Shown here piece after piece: positions 18,381 to 30,998 of a stretch of 64,000 bases of DNA. Position numbers and translations under genes: made by a program. The stretch is from NCBI GenBank assembly GCA_964017235.1, contig OZ024940.1:28204573-28268572 (forward strand). Direction: 5' to 3'. Numbering within the stretch: the stretch's first letter is position 1; the number at the start of each line of letters is the position of its first letter. The notes beneath the pieces are model-generated. The model was not told where the DNA came from. It was given only the letters and a program-made list of their open reading frames with translations, and did not search any database. Source of the stretch: Sabellastarte sp. h YS-2021 (taxonomy: Eukaryota; Annelida; Polychaeta; Sabellida; Sabellidae).

Positions 18381-18948
18381 GTGTCTCTTGAAAGCCAGAG
18401 TCATGGGCAGACTTGTTGGATTTTTCAACATGTAACCGGTTAAACGAATGCTCAGTTGGGCCCGAACCGTCACTGTCAGAATCATGCATAATTTGCCCAC
18501 AGTCTATGTCACTGTCTGATACTGAAGAATCTGAATCTTGGTGAGACATGGTTTGTTTTTGCCCCAACAAGTTCGTTACAAATTCGTTATCATCCGACAT
18601 ATGCAATTCAAACTGTACGTGAGATGTATCAGACTTTTGTGAACGCAAATTATATTTTTTCTTCTCCATATAACACAGATCGAAAGACTAAGATAAATAA
18701 AACATATAACTAAAAACAACAATCAGTGGTACACGGAGAAGAAAAAAAGAATAAATTAAAATGTCCTTGAGGTGTTATCCCTTCCAAGTGTGAGCTGTAA
18801 ATGGAAGAAGGGTTCAAATTTTTTGGCTAAAGAAGGCGTAGGGAGCCAATCAGAAGCCAGTTTACAACCAGCATGGTCATACATACTAAATGCCAGTTTA
18901 AGGTACCCTCTCAGGAATGATCTACCTGACACCAAGGTGTCATCCCGC
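18381..18948 (-). mobile_element. DIRS-like fossil, outer end only, U2
   Basis: The short-unit deletion leaves the terminal non-coding region and the first part of the Gag-like region, about 570 bp of the fragment described at 9976-12882. Confidence 0.72.
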
Positions 18949-19460
18949 AAATAAACAAAATTACATCAAAATGACGTTTTAACAAAGCAAAACACGTTAT
19001 TATTACTTAAAACACATATTCAATCATATTTACTCATATTTTTTTTTTACTAATTAAAATTTTTAATTTTTTTGCAATTTTTCACTATGACGTCACAAAA
19101 TCGAAAATTTGAAAATTTTAAAATTTGTTTTAAAAAATCACTATAATGTCAAAAAAATCCAAAATTTCTTAAATTCGCACAATTTTAACAATGACAATAA
19201 AAATCAATATCCTCAACAAAAGAATTCAAATTAAACAAATTGTAAGAGAGATAACATTTATACTACAATTCCATTGTCCCTGTTCATACCCAGTGGGTAC
19301 ACACAGCCAAATTTCATAATGAGTTGAAGTGAATAGCTACCTCTCTATGTCTATTCTTGTTCTTGGCATCTCTCAAGTGGTCTCTTATCCTATCTCCTAA
19401 CCTCCTTTCTGTTTCCCCGATATAAATCTCTCCACATCTAATACATTCAATGCAATAAAT

Positions 19461-19674
19461 ATCCATATAAAATAGTAAACAAAGTAAAAACAAAGAGCGT
19501 ATAAAATAAATAAATTTATTTAAGCTTTTTACAAGCTGTTTCTGATGAAGGAGTGAGGCTCCGAAAGCTTAAATAAATTTATTTATTTTATACGCTCTTT
19601 GTTTTTACTATGTTTACTATTTTATATGGATATTTAAAAAGAGCCAAGCGGCATAACTTTATAAACTTGGAATA
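19461..19674 (+). mobile_element. inserted 214-bp PLE terminal module, U2
   Basis: Target duplication at 19447-19460 and 19675-19688; hammerhead motif 19537-19575. Confidence 0.84.
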
Positions 19675-20213
19675 TCAATGCAATAAATGACATCTTTGGT
19701 GATACAAGAAAAACTACCTGACGGAGTAAATTTACCTCTAGGGCCCTCAACTGTGTGTACCTCATTGAAAACAAAGGGACATGTAAGACAACGTTTTCTA
19801 CCAAATGGCAAAGTTATGCCAGACACATCTTTTGAACTGAATCTAGAGTGGACCAGCATGTCTCTTATGTTCCTGTCCCGGTATGAAATCAGAGGTTTTT
19901 GTTGAAACAAATAGCCCACTTCCTCGTCAAGATTTAGCATGTGAAAATTCTTCTCCACAATATCTGTTATTACCTTACTGTGAGAGTTGTATGTAAGGGT
20001 AAGTATAACCCTATTCATTTCTTCAGCAGGTTCTTTTTGTTTCAAAGCATCAGCTCTACTGATATTAGAAACTCTATCTATGGCCTTAGAAACAATATCC
20101 TGGGGATAATCTCTCGCTAGAAAGAAATGTTCCATTTCCTTCTCTTTTGCCTTCAAATCCTGCCTAGGAGCTTTAAACGGAGAAATTGTGAAAATGGAAT
20201 AGCATTTTTGCAT
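19659..20213 (-). pseudogene. PLE copy E linker and Cys cluster, U2 (184 aa)
   Basis: Identical in protein to 13594-14148. Confidence 0.8.
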
Positions 20214-20251
20214 GACTTTGGGTGGGAGGAACCATATTTAAGGTAAGCATT

Positions 20252-20653
20252 TATAAGCACTCTTGTTTAGACAGCCTCCCTTCGCAAATTTCTTTTTGTT
20301 CATCTGATAAAAATTTTAAATCTTCAACTTAAGCCAGGTCCAAATAATCAACTAAGCTGTGATCCATAGCTTCTTTTGACATTAATTGTTTATAAAAATT
20401 CCGGACATGTTTTAAAATTTCCTTCTGCTTATTAACTAAAATTCCATCCACTAGCAATTTATCTAAAGTACGTTTTTCTGCTCTTTTTTGTTTCTTTATT
20501 TAAGAAAAATCTTCACAATATATTCAAAATTCAAATAATTATTTGAAACTATCAAAATATATCGCTCCTCACTTCAATATCGTGCTGAAGCTGCTCTCAG
20601 ATATTTTTCATTTTCGTATAATTTATTTTCCGATATGTACAGTGTAATATGTA
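20252..20653 (-). mobile_element. LINE pre-RT remnant, U2
   Basis: Counterpart of 14187-14588. Confidence 0.6.
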
Positions 20654-20713
20654 ATGCCAGACACTTCTTTTGAACTGAATCTAGAGTGGACCAGCATGTC
20701 TCTTATGTTAAAT

Positions 20714-20916
20714 AATAAACAAAGTAAAAACAAAGAGCATATCAAATAAATAGATTTATTTGAGCTTTCGGAGCTTCACTCCTTCATCAGAAATAGCTTA
20801 CAATTGTTTAAATTTAAATTGCTTTCAAATTTAAACAATTGTAAGCTATTTCTGATGAAGGAGTGAAGCTCCGAAAGCTCAAATCCATTTTTTATTTTAT
20901 ATGCTCTTTGTTTATT
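20714..20916. repeat. 203-bp PLE-end palindrome, U3
   Basis: Hammerhead motifs at 20757-20795 (minus) and 20847-20884 (plus). Confidence 0.92.
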
Positions 20917-20918
20917 AT

Positions 20919-21508
20919 TTCACAAAGAATAAATGAGACAAACTTTCTTCATGCTGTTGACATAAGATACATTTTGGGCTTTCGACAATTTTTCTAAAGA
21001 AATATAAATATTGGTTCACTTGGTAAGATATGATGAACCATTCTATAAGTTACATCTCTGCTTTCCGGAGAAAGCAAAGGATGGTTCATGTTTCGGAAAG
21101 ATTTTGAAAAATCAATCTTTGGGAAGATATTTAAGATTCTTGGTGGTTTAACTTTCTCTTGTAAACAGAGAGAATTGAGCCCTTTTTAAAAGTCATTGAC
21201 TGAAAGTCAAAGGATTTGTCAAGTTTAGATAAATCTTAAAAGCAGCTAGAGCATTAGCATAGAACACAGGCTTTTCAATTGAATCAAGACCACATCTTGA
21301 GATAAATATTCTCTCAGATCAAGCTTAAGCCAGTACATGGCAAAATTTTTCCATTTACAATGGCTACCATATAAAAGGTAGGTGAATAAAAATATTTTAG
21401 CTTTCATTAGATATAAGTAAGGGAAATACCACCACCAGCATAGCTGTTGTATAGCATTTCACATTTGAGACACTGTCTTGTTATTCCACAAAAAGTGAAT
21501 TTGAATTG
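20919..21508 (-). mobile_element. LINE C-terminal remnant, U3
   Basis: Counterpart of 316-905. Confidence 0.62.
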
Positions 21509-21553
21509 GTATTTGAATTGGTTTGTGTTCTGAGGAAGGAGTGAGGCTCCGAA

Positions 21554-22138
21554 ATGTCAAATAATTTATATTATTGCTCTTTTATCATAACATTTCTTTT
21601 CTTTGCTGTGTTTGAAGAAACAAAGAGCGAAGCAGCACATTTAAAAAGTTTATCAAGGTTTTGTTTCAAAGCTCCCAAAATGAGAAACTTGAAATCACAA
21701 TTCCACAGTCGTCTGTGCACTTTCTTATCAAATTTCGGTACAAATGTGCAGTCGGAAGCTAGGGGAAAAGGTTTGGCCACTTTTAACAAAACAACGTTTG
21801 CGTCTCAGAGAAGGTTTCTTACAACGTGTTTGCAAAGAAAAGTTATCCCAAATGGATTTTCACTTAAGTTCAACAGTTCATCGAGTAAAGGTATTCTTCA
21901 AAGCTGTTCCTTTAACCTGATGAGAAATGCACTGAAAGATGTAACATGGAAAATTCAGGAACATTCAAAGAATCTTAAGGCAAGTACTCAAAATCTTCAG
22001 GTTTGGTGTACCCATTCCAAGTTTGCCCAGATTTCACATTTTATTCATACATGCAACTATGAACTTTATTTTAAACTGGACGAAATCAAATGTAATAAGT
22101 TGAAAGATCTTTTGCCCAAATTGGATGAAAAGGATTAG
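21554..22138 (+). pseudogene. PLE N-terminal region, U3 copy A (194 aa)
   Basis: Identical in protein to 951-1535. Confidence 0.6.
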
Positions 22139-22847
22139 AATTCTATCCGATTTGGATAATTCAGAACGTTCACTTCTTAGAAAAGGTCTAGGATTTGTTC
22201 TAGTTCACAAACAACCAGATCCAGTTCGAAGTCTTGAAGACCTCCATAGATTCCACCATAAGGTGAGACTTCATGCTTTTTTCAATAACCTGGATCAGAC
22301 TATTAACGAAAGAAACCATGCAAGTGATTTACCTGATGATGAAGTCATGAGCTTCAAGAGACAATCTAGGTCATCATTTACACCTAAAGAAGGTCAGTTT
22401 GACGCAGTTGATAGATTCATGTCAAAATGTTGTGATGATTTTTCTCAATCTAATTTTAAACCACCAAAAAGATCAAATTTGAAAGCAGATGAAGAAGAGG
22501 CCCTTCAAAAACTCAGAAAGAGAGAAGACATTGTTATCAAACCTGCTGATAAAGGGGGAGCTGTAGTTGTGTGGAGAAAGGATCTCTATTGTAACGAAGC
22601 CAAGAAGCAATTATCATGTGAACAATTTTATACAAAACTTGATTGTGCCATCACTAACCAAATAAGTAAAACAGTAGAAAAAGAACTCAAATCAATCATC
22701 TCTAAAGGTGAATTGCCAAAAACAGCATTGAACTTAGTGGTAGACAATCCTAAATGGAGTAATTTAATTACATGTTGCCCAAGATTCAGAAACTTGGAAA
22801 CCCTGGTAGACCTGTTGTGTCCTCTTGTTCTTGCCCGACAACTTTGA
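22125..22847 (+). pseudogene. PLE pre-RT/fingers region, U3 copy A (240 aa)
   Basis: Asn157 variant, as in U2. Confidence 0.8.
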
Positions 22848-22904
22848 TATCCAAGTACCTTAGTGAGTTTTTGAAACCAATAGTTACCAAACTTACCATC
22901 TTGT

Positions 22905-23321
22905 GTGAAAGACACTAATCATGCCTTGAAGATGATGGAAAACTTCCGATTTCAAGAAGAAAATGCTCTTCTTTTCACCATGGATATAAAGGGACTTTAC
23001 ACTAATATACCCAATGACTATGGTCTTAACACAATGAAATATTTCCTAGAAAAACGTGAAATTCAGAATCCACCCACCCACACGTTATTAAGACTTGCAG
23101 AACTTGTGTTGACACAAAATTGTTTCAGTTTTGATGATGCTTTCTATTCGCAAACAGGTGGGACAATGATTGGGACTCCATTTGGACCTGAATATTCAAA
23201 TTTGGCTGTTGGAAAATTTGAATTACACGTTGCTGATAGGTTCAATGGTGCTATGCCAGAATTTTCTCACAGATATATTGATGATGTAGTTGGTCCAACC
23301 TCCATCTTGAGAGTAGATTAA
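22905..23321 (+). pseudogene. PLE RT palm, U3 copy A (138 aa)
   Basis: Same protein as 2302-2718. Confidence 0.87.
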
Positions 23322-23701
23322 TTTATTGATTATGTGTGCAATTTCCATCCAGCTTTTCACTTTACTTTTGTTGTATCTGAGACAGAAATAGAATTTTTGG
23401 ATATAAAAATTTCAGTTTCCAGAAAAAATTGTCCACCTCAGTACATTACAAGGCTACTGACAGTCATTCATATTTAAGATATGGTTCTTGCCACCCAAAG
23501 GCTTGTAAAAATGCTATACCATACTCTCAGTTTTTAAGATTGAGAAGACTGTGTTCAGAAGAAAACGATTTTGTGTCAAAAGTGAATGAAATGGAAAATT
23601 TCTTTCTTGTGAGGGATTATCCCCAAAAAGGAATTGATAAAACAAAAACATAAGTAATTGGAATCAATCGAGCTCAAGTTCTTCAAAAAAGACCAAAAGG
23701 G

Positions 23702-24313
23702 GTGAACACTACCTTCAATTCACACAGCCAAATGATAAAAAACATCATAGAAAGAAATTTTCACATTTTGCAATTGGATGATGAAGTAGGCTACCTTTTC
23801 CAAGAGAAACCTTTAGTTTCATATCGTAGAGACCGAAATGTGAAAGATATGCTTGTACACGCAAACATTGGTGTAAATTCTAAAGTCGGCAAAACTCGTA
23901 AATGTGTCCGGACAAGATGTTTTACCTGTCCTCATGTTTTTGATGATGTCCACCAAGTCAGAGGGCCAAAGGGTGTATACTCTCCAAAGGACAACATTAG
24001 TTGTATCAGCAAAGATATAATATACTGTATCGAATGTTTGAAATGTGGTAGTCTTTACATAGGGGAAACTGAAAGAAGACTAGGGGACAGAATTCGAGAA
24101 CATTTAAGAGATATAAAGACTAAGCAACCCCAGAAACAGGTATCTGTGCATTTTAACTCACAAGGGCATAGTTTGAATGACCTAAAAGTTCAAGTTTTAT
24201 ATCAAAATTTTAGGGACAAGTTTTCCAGAAAGGCAAAAGAAAGCTTTTTGATTCAAAAATTAGGCACTGTGTTTCCGGATGGGATGAATATAGATGGGGG
24301 AATGGAAACTTAA
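23702..24313 (+). pseudogene. PLE linker and GIY-YIG endonuclease, U3 copy A (203 aa)
   Basis: Same protein as in U2. Confidence 0.87.
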
Positions 24314-24445
24314 AGTTTCTTATTATATTTACTTACCTTTTCTTTACATTTTCTTTCATATGGATATTACATATTCACTCTGTAATCTTTGCATCCTTTG
24401 TATTTTGTATTTACATAAGATTTCTTCCATTTGGAACGCTAAATT

Positions 24446-25013
24446 GTGTCTCTTGAAAGCCAGAGTCATGGGCAGACTTGTTGGATTTTTCAACATGTAA
24501 CCGGTTAAACGAATGCTCAGTTGGGCCCGAACCGTCACTGTCAGAATCATGCATAATTTGCCCACAGTCTATGTCACTGTCTGATACTGAAGAATCTGAA
24601 TCTTGGTGAGACATGGTTTGTTTTTGCCCCAACAAGTTCGTTACAAATTCGTTATCATCCGACATATGCAATTCAAACTGTACGTGAGATGTATCAGACT
24701 TTTGTGAACGCAAATTATATTTTTTCTTCTCCATATAACACAGATCGAAAGACTAAGATAAATAAAACATATAACTAAAAACAACAATCAGTGGTACACG
24801 GAGAAGAAAAAAAGAATAAATTAAAATGTCCTTGAGGTGTTATCCCTTCCAAGTGTGAGCTGTAAATGGAAGAAGGGTTCAAATTTTTTGGCTAAAGAAG
24901 GCGTAGGGAGCCAATCAGAAGCCAGTTTACAACCAGCATGGTCATACATACTAAATGCCAGTTTAAGGTACCCTCTCAGGAATGATCTACCTGACACCAA
25001 GGTGTCATCCCGC
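24446..25013 (-). mobile_element. DIRS-like fossil, outer end only, U3
   Basis: Same extent as in U2. Confidence 0.72.
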
Positions 25014-25525
25014 AAATAAACAAAATTACATCAAAATGACGTTTTAACAAAGCAAAACACGTTATTATTACTTAAAACACATATTCAATCATATTTACTC
25101 ATATTTTTTTTTTACTAATTAAAATTTTTAATTTTTTTGCAATTTTTCACTATGACGTCACAAAATCGAAAATTTGAAAATTTTAAAATTTGTTTTAAAA
25201 AATCACTATAATGTCAAAAAAATCCAAAATTTCTTAAATTCGCACAATTTTAACAATGACAATAAAAATCAATATCCTCAACAAAAGAATTCAAATTAAA
25301 CAAATTGTAAGAGAGATAACATTTATACTACAATTCCATTGTCCCTGTTCATACCCAGTGGGTACACACAGCCAAATTTCATAATGAGTTGAAGTGAATA
25401 GCTACCTCTCTATGTCTATTCTTGTTCTTGGCATCTCTCAAGTGGTCTCTTATCCTATCTCCTAACCTCCTTTCTGTTTCCCCGATATAAATCTCTCCAC
25501 ATCTAATACATTCAATGCAATAAAT

Positions 25526-25739
25526 ATCCATATAAAATAGTAAACAAAGTAAAAACAAAGAGCGTATAAAATAAATAAATTTATTTAAGCTTTTTACAAG
25601 CTGTTTCTGATGAAGGAGTGAGGCTCCGAAAGCTTAAATAAATTTATTTATTTTATACGCTCTTTGTTTTTACTATGTTTACTATTTTATATGGATATTT
25701 AAAAAGAGCCAAGCGGCATAACTTTATAAACTTGGAATA
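25526..25739 (+). mobile_element. inserted 214-bp PLE terminal module, U3
   Basis: Target duplication at 25512-25525 and 25740-25753; hammerhead motif 25602-25640. Confidence 0.84.
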
Positions 25740-26278
25740 TCAATGCAATAAATGACATCTTTGGTGATACAAGAAAAACTACCTGACGGAGTAAATTTAC
25801 CTCTAGGGCCCTCAACTGTGTGTACCTCATTGAAAACAAAGGGACATGTAAGACAACGTTTTCTACCAAATGGCAAAGTTATGCCAGACACATCTTTTGA
25901 ACTGAATCTAGAGTGGACCAGCATGTCTCTTATGTTCCTGTCCCGGTATGAAATCAGAGGTTTTTGTTGAAACAAATAGCCCACTTCCTCGTCAAGATTT
26001 AGCATGTGAAAATTCTTCTCCACAATATCTGTTATTACCTTACTGTGAGAGTTGTATGTAAGGGTAAGTATAACCCTATTCATTTCTTCAGCAGGTTCTT
26101 TTTGTTTCAAAGCATCAGCTCTACTGATATTAGAAACTCTATCTATGGCCTTAGAAACAATATCCTGGGGATAATCTCTCGCTAGAAAGAAATGTTCCAT
26201 TTCCTTCTCTTTTGCCTTCAAATCCTGCCTAGGAGCTTTAAACGGAGAAATTGTGAAAATGGAATAGCATTTTTGCAT
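25724..26278 (-). pseudogene. PLE copy E linker and Cys cluster, U3 (184 aa)
   Basis: Identical in protein to 13594-14148. Confidence 0.8.
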
Positions 26279-26316
26279 GACTTTGGGTGGGAGGAACCAT
26301 ATTTAAGGTAAGCATT

Positions 26317-26718
26317 TATAAGCACTCTTGTTTAGACAGCCTCCCTTCGCAAATTTCTTTTTGTTCATCTGATAAAAATTTTAAATCTTCAACTTAAGCC
26401 AGGTCCAAATAATCAACTAAGCTGTGATCCATAGCTTCTTTTGACATTAATTGTTTATAAAAATTCCGGACATGTTTTAAAATTTCCTTCTGCTTATTAA
26501 CTAAAATTCCATCCACTAGCAATTTATCTAAAGTACGTTTTTCTGCTCTTTTTTGTTTCTTTATTTAAGAAAAATCTTCACAATATATTCAAAATTCAAA
26601 TAATTATTTGAAACTATCAAAATATATCGCTCCTCACTTCAATATCGTGCTGAAGCTGCTCTCAGATACTTTTCATTTTCGTGTAATTTATTTTCCGATA
26701 TGTACAGTGTAATATGTA
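26317..26718 (-). mobile_element. LINE pre-RT remnant, U3
   Basis: Counterpart of 14187-14588; the last 50 bp carry the long-class bases of U4. Confidence 0.6.
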
Positions 26719-26778
26719 ATGCCAGACACTTCTTTTGAACTGAATCTAGAGTGGACCAGCATGTCTCTTATGTTAAAT

Positions 26779-26981
26779 AATAAACAAAGTAAAAACAAAG
26801 AGCATATCAAATAAATAGATTTATTTGAGCTTTCGGAGCTTCACTCCTTCATCAGAAATAGCTTACAATTGTTTAAATTTAAATTGCTTTCAAATTTAAA
26901 CAATTGTAAGCTATTTCTGATGAAGGAGTGAAGCTCCGAAAGCTCAAATCCATTTTTTATTTTATATGCTCTTTGTTTATT
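26779..26981. repeat. 203-bp PLE-end palindrome, U4
   Basis: Hammerhead motifs at 26822-26860 (minus) and 26912-26949 (plus). Confidence 0.92.
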
Positions 26982-26983
26982 AT

Positions 26984-27573
26984 TTCACAAAGAATAAATG
27001 AGACAAACTTTCTTCATGCTGTTGACATAAGATACATTTTGGGCTTTCGACAATTTTTCTAAAGAAATATAAATATTGGTTCACTTGGTAAGATATGATG
27101 AACCATTCTATAAGTTACATCTCTGCTTTCCGGAGAAAGCAAAGGATGGTTCATGTTTCGGAAAGATTTTGAAAAATCAATCTTTGGGAAGATATTTAAG
27201 ATTCTTGGTGGTTTAACTTTCTCTTGTAAACAGAGAGAATTGAGCCCTTTTTAAAAGTCATTGACTGAAAGTCAAAGGATTTGTCAAGTTTAGATAAATC
27301 TTAAAAGCAGCTAGAGCATTAGCATAGAACACAGGCTTTTCAATTGAATCAAGACCACATCTTGAGATAAATATTCTCTCAGATCAAGCTTAAGCCAGTA
27401 CATGGCAAAATTTTTCCATTTACAATGGCTACCATATAAAAGGTAGGTGAATAAAAATATTTTAGCTTTCATTAGATATAAGTAAGGGAAATACCACCAC
27501 CAGCATAGCTGTTGTATAGCATTTCACATTTGAGACACTGTCTTGTTATTCCACAAAAAGTGAATTTGAATTG
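26984..27573 (-). mobile_element. LINE C-terminal remnant, U4
   Basis: Counterpart of 316-905. Confidence 0.62.
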
Positions 27574-27618
27574 GTATTTGAATTGGTTTGTGTTCTGAGG
27601 AAGGAGTGAGGCTCCGAA

Positions 27619-28203
27619 ATGTCAAATAATTTATATTATTGCTCTTTTATCATAACATTTCTTTTCTTTGCTGTGTTTGAAGAAACAAAGAGCGAAGCAG
27701 CACATTTAAAAAGTTTATCAAGGTTTTGTTTCAAAGCTCCCAAAATGAGAAACTTGAAATCACAATTCCACAGTCGTCTGTGCACTTTCTTATCAAATTT
27801 CGGTACAAATGTGCAGTCGGAAGCTAGGGGAAAAGGTTTGGCCACTTTTAACAAAACAACGTTTGCGTCTCAGAGAAGGTTTCTTACAACGTGTTTGCAA
27901 AGAAAAGTTATCCCAAATGGATTTTCACTTAAGTTCAACAGTTCATCGAGTAAAGGTATTCTTCAAAGCTGTTCCTTTAACCTGATGAGAAATGCACTGA
28001 AAGATGTAACATGGAAAATTCAGGAACATTCAAAGAATCTTAAGGCAAGTACTCAAAATCTTCAGGTTTGGTGTACCCATTCCAAGTTTGCCCAGATTTC
28101 ACATTTTATTCATACATGCAACTATGAACTTTATTTTAAACTGGACGAAATCAAATGTAATAAGTTGAAAGATCTTTTGCCCAAATTGGATGAAAAGGAT
28201 TAG
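27619..28203 (+). pseudogene. PLE N-terminal region, U4 copy A (194 aa)
   Basis: Identical in protein to 951-1535. Confidence 0.6.
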
Positions 28204-28912
28204 AATTCTATCCGATTTGGATAATTCAGAACGTTCACTTCTTAGAAAAGGTCTAGGATTTGTTCTAGTTCACAAACAACCAGATCCAGTTCGAAGTCTT
28301 GAAGACCTCCATAGATTCCACCATAAGGTGAGACTTCATGCTTTTTTCAATAACCTGGATCAGACTATTAACGAAAGAAACCATGCAAGTGATTTACCTG
28401 ATGATGAAGTCATGAGCTTCAAGAGACAATCTAGGTCATCATTTACACCTAAAGAAGGTCAGTTTGACGCAGTTGATAGATTCATGTCAAAATGTTGTGA
28501 TGATTTTTCTCAATCTAATTTTAAACCACCAAAAAGATCAAATTTGAAAGCAGATGAAGAAGAGGCCCTTCAAAAACTCAGAAAGAGAGAAGACATTGTT
28601 ATCAAACCTGCTGATAAAGGGGGAGCTGTAGTTGTGTGGAGAAAGGATCTCTATTGTGACGAAGCCAAGAAGCAATTATCATGTGAACAATTTTATACAA
28701 AACTTGATTGTGCCATCACTAACCAAATAAGTAAAACAGTAGAAAAAGAACTCAAATCAATCATCTCTAAAGGTGAATTGCCAAAAACAGCATTGAACTT
28801 AGTGGTAGACAATCCTAAATGGAGTAATTTAATTACATGTTGCCCAAGATTCAGAAACTTGGAAACCCTGGTAGACCTGTTGTGTCCTCTTGTTCTTGCC
28901 CGACAACTTTGA
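28190..28912 (+). pseudogene. PLE pre-RT/fingers region, U4 copy A (240 aa)
   Basis: Asp157 variant, as in U1. Confidence 0.8.
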
Positions 28913-28969
28913 TATCCAAGTACCTTAGTGAGTTTTTGAAACCAATAGTTACCAAACTTACCATCTTGT

Positions 28970-29386
28970 GTGAAAGACACTAATCATGCCTTGAAGATGA
29001 TGGAAAACTTCCGATTTCAAGAAGAAAATGCTCTTCTTTTCACCATGGATATAAAGGGACTTTACACTAATATACCCAATGACTATGGTCTTAACACAAT
29101 GAAATATTTCCTAGAAAAACGTGAAATTCAGAATCCACCCACCCACACGTTATTAAGACTTGCAGAACTTGTGTTGACACAAAATTGTTTCAGTTTTGAT
29201 GATGCTTTCTATTCGCAAACAGGTGGGACAATGATTGGGACTCCATTTGGACCTGAATATTCAAATTTGGCTGTTGGAAAATTTGAATTACACGTTGCTG
29301 ATAGGTTCAATGGTGCTATGCCAGAATTTTCTCACAGATATATTGATGATGTAGTTGGTCCAACCTCCATCTTGAGAGTAGATTAA
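28970..29386 (+). pseudogene. PLE RT palm, U4 copy A (138 aa)
   Basis: Same protein as 2302-2718. Confidence 0.87.
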
Positions 29387-29796
29387 TTTATTGATTATGT
29401 GTGCAATTTCCATCCAGCTTTTCACTTTACTTTTGTTGTATCTGAGACAGAAATAGAATTTTTGGATATAAAAATTTCAGTTTCCAGAAAAAATTGTCCA
29501 CCTCAGTACATTACAAGGCTACTGACAGTCATTCATATTTAAGATATGGTTCTTGCCACCCAAAGGCTTGTAAAAATGCTATACCATACTCTCAGTTTTT
29601 AAGATTGAGAAGACTGTGTTCAGAAGAAAACGATTTTGTGTCAAAAGTGAATGAAATGGAAAATTTCTTTCTTGTGAGGGATTATCCCCAAAAAGGAATT
29701 GATAAAACAAAAACATAAGTAATTGGAATCAATCGAGCTCAAGTTCTTCAAAAAAGACCAAAAGGGGTGAACACTACCTTCAATTCACACAGCTAA

Positions 29797-30378
29797 ATGA
29801 TAAAAAACATCATAGAAAGAAATTTTCACATTTTGCAATTGGATGATAAAGTAGGCTACCTTTTCCAAGAGAAACCTTTAGTTTCATATCGTAGAGACCG
29901 AAATGTGAAAGATATGCTTGTACACGCAAACATTGGTGTAAATTCTAAAGTCGGCAAAACTCGTAAATGTGTCCGGACAAGATGTTTTACCTGTCCTCAT
30001 GTTTTTGATGATGTCCACCAAGTCAGAGGGCCAAAGGGTGTATACTCTCCAAAGGACAACATTAGTTGTATCAGCAAAGATATAATATACTGTATCGAAT
30101 GTTTGAAATGTGGTAGTCTTTACATAGGGGAAACTGAAAGAAGACTAGGGGACAGAATTCGAGAACATTTAAGAGATATAAAGACTAAGCAACCCCAGAA
30201 ACAGGTATCTGTGCATTTTAACTCACAAGGGCATAGCTTGAATGACCTAAAAGTTCAAGTTTTATATCAAAATTTTAGGGACAAGTTTTCCAGAAAGGCA
30301 AAAGAAAGCTTCTTGATTCAAAAATTAGGCACTGTGTTTCCGGATGGGATGAATATAGATGGGGGAATTGAAACTTAA
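29797..30378 (+). pseudogene. PLE linker and GIY-YIG endonuclease, U4 copy A (193 aa)
   Basis: Same protein as 3129-3710. Confidence 0.87.
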
Positions 30379-30652
30379 AGTTTCTTATTATATTTACTTA
30401 CCTTTTCTTTACATTTTCTTTCATATGGATGTTGCATATTCACTCTGTAATCTTTGCATCCTTTGTATTTACATAAGATTTCTTCCATTTGGAACGCTAA
30501 ATGAGGTAATTTTTACGTTATAATATGTGGTGACGTTTTTTTGACGTCTTTATGACGTTTATACTACATACCGTAATTATCAATTGCTACGTCATAAAAA
30601 TTTTGTTTATAACGTAGAAAGGATGGAGGGATTGCTTTGTGATGTTTATTTT

Positions 30653-30993
30653 GTATATTGTTTATGTATTTGAATTGGTTTGTGTTCTGAGGAAGGAGTG
30701 AGGCCCCGAAATGTCAAATAAATTTATATTATTTCTCTTTTATAATAACATTTCTTTTATTTTGTGTGTTTGAAGAAACAAAGACCAAAGCAGCACATTT
30801 AAAAGTTTACCAAGGTTTTGTTTTAAAGCTGCCAAAATGAGAAACTTGATATCACAATTCCCCAGTCGTCTGTGCACTTTCTTATCAAATTTCGGTACAA
30901 ATGTGCAGTCGGAAGGTAGGCCAAAAGGATTGGCCACTTTTAACAAAACAAGGTTTGTGTCTAAGTTATCCCCAATGGATTTTTACTTAAATA
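30653..30993 (+). mobile_element. PLE fragment A', U4
   Basis: Counterpart of 3985-4325, with the same stem II mismatch in its hammerhead-like motif (30685-30717). Confidence 0.85.
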
Positions 30994-30998
30994 TTCCA

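Larger units (their letters stand above)
18949..20251 (-). mobile_element. PLE copy E, U2
   Basis: Counterpart of 12883-14186, one T shorter in a T run. GIY-YIG core fragment about 19295-19460. Confidence 0.86.
14539..20603. repeat. array unit U2, short class (6,065 bp)
   Basis: Short unit lacking the block that corresponds to about 3835-12313 of U1. The junction lies at 18380/18381. Diagnostic bases: t at 14539, a at 14553, a at 16528. U3 is almost identical. Confidence 0.95.
21509..24445 (+). mobile_element. PLE copy A, U3
   Basis: Near-exact copy of the U2 element, including the 7-bp duplication and deletion junction. Hammerhead motif 21528-21560; thumb frame 23429-23653. Confidence 0.9.
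25014..26316 (-). mobile_element. PLE copy E, U3
   Basis: Counterpart of 18949-20251. Confidence 0.86.
20604..26668. repeat. array unit U3, short class (6,065 bp)
   Basis: Direct neighbour and near-exact copy of U2, with the same three diagnostic bases (t, a, a). The deletion junction is at 24445/24446. Confidence 0.95.
27574..30652 (+). mobile_element. PLE copy A, U4
   Basis: Long-class version with full 3' region (30379-30652). Hammerhead motif 27593-27625; thumb frame 29494-29718. Confidence 0.9.
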
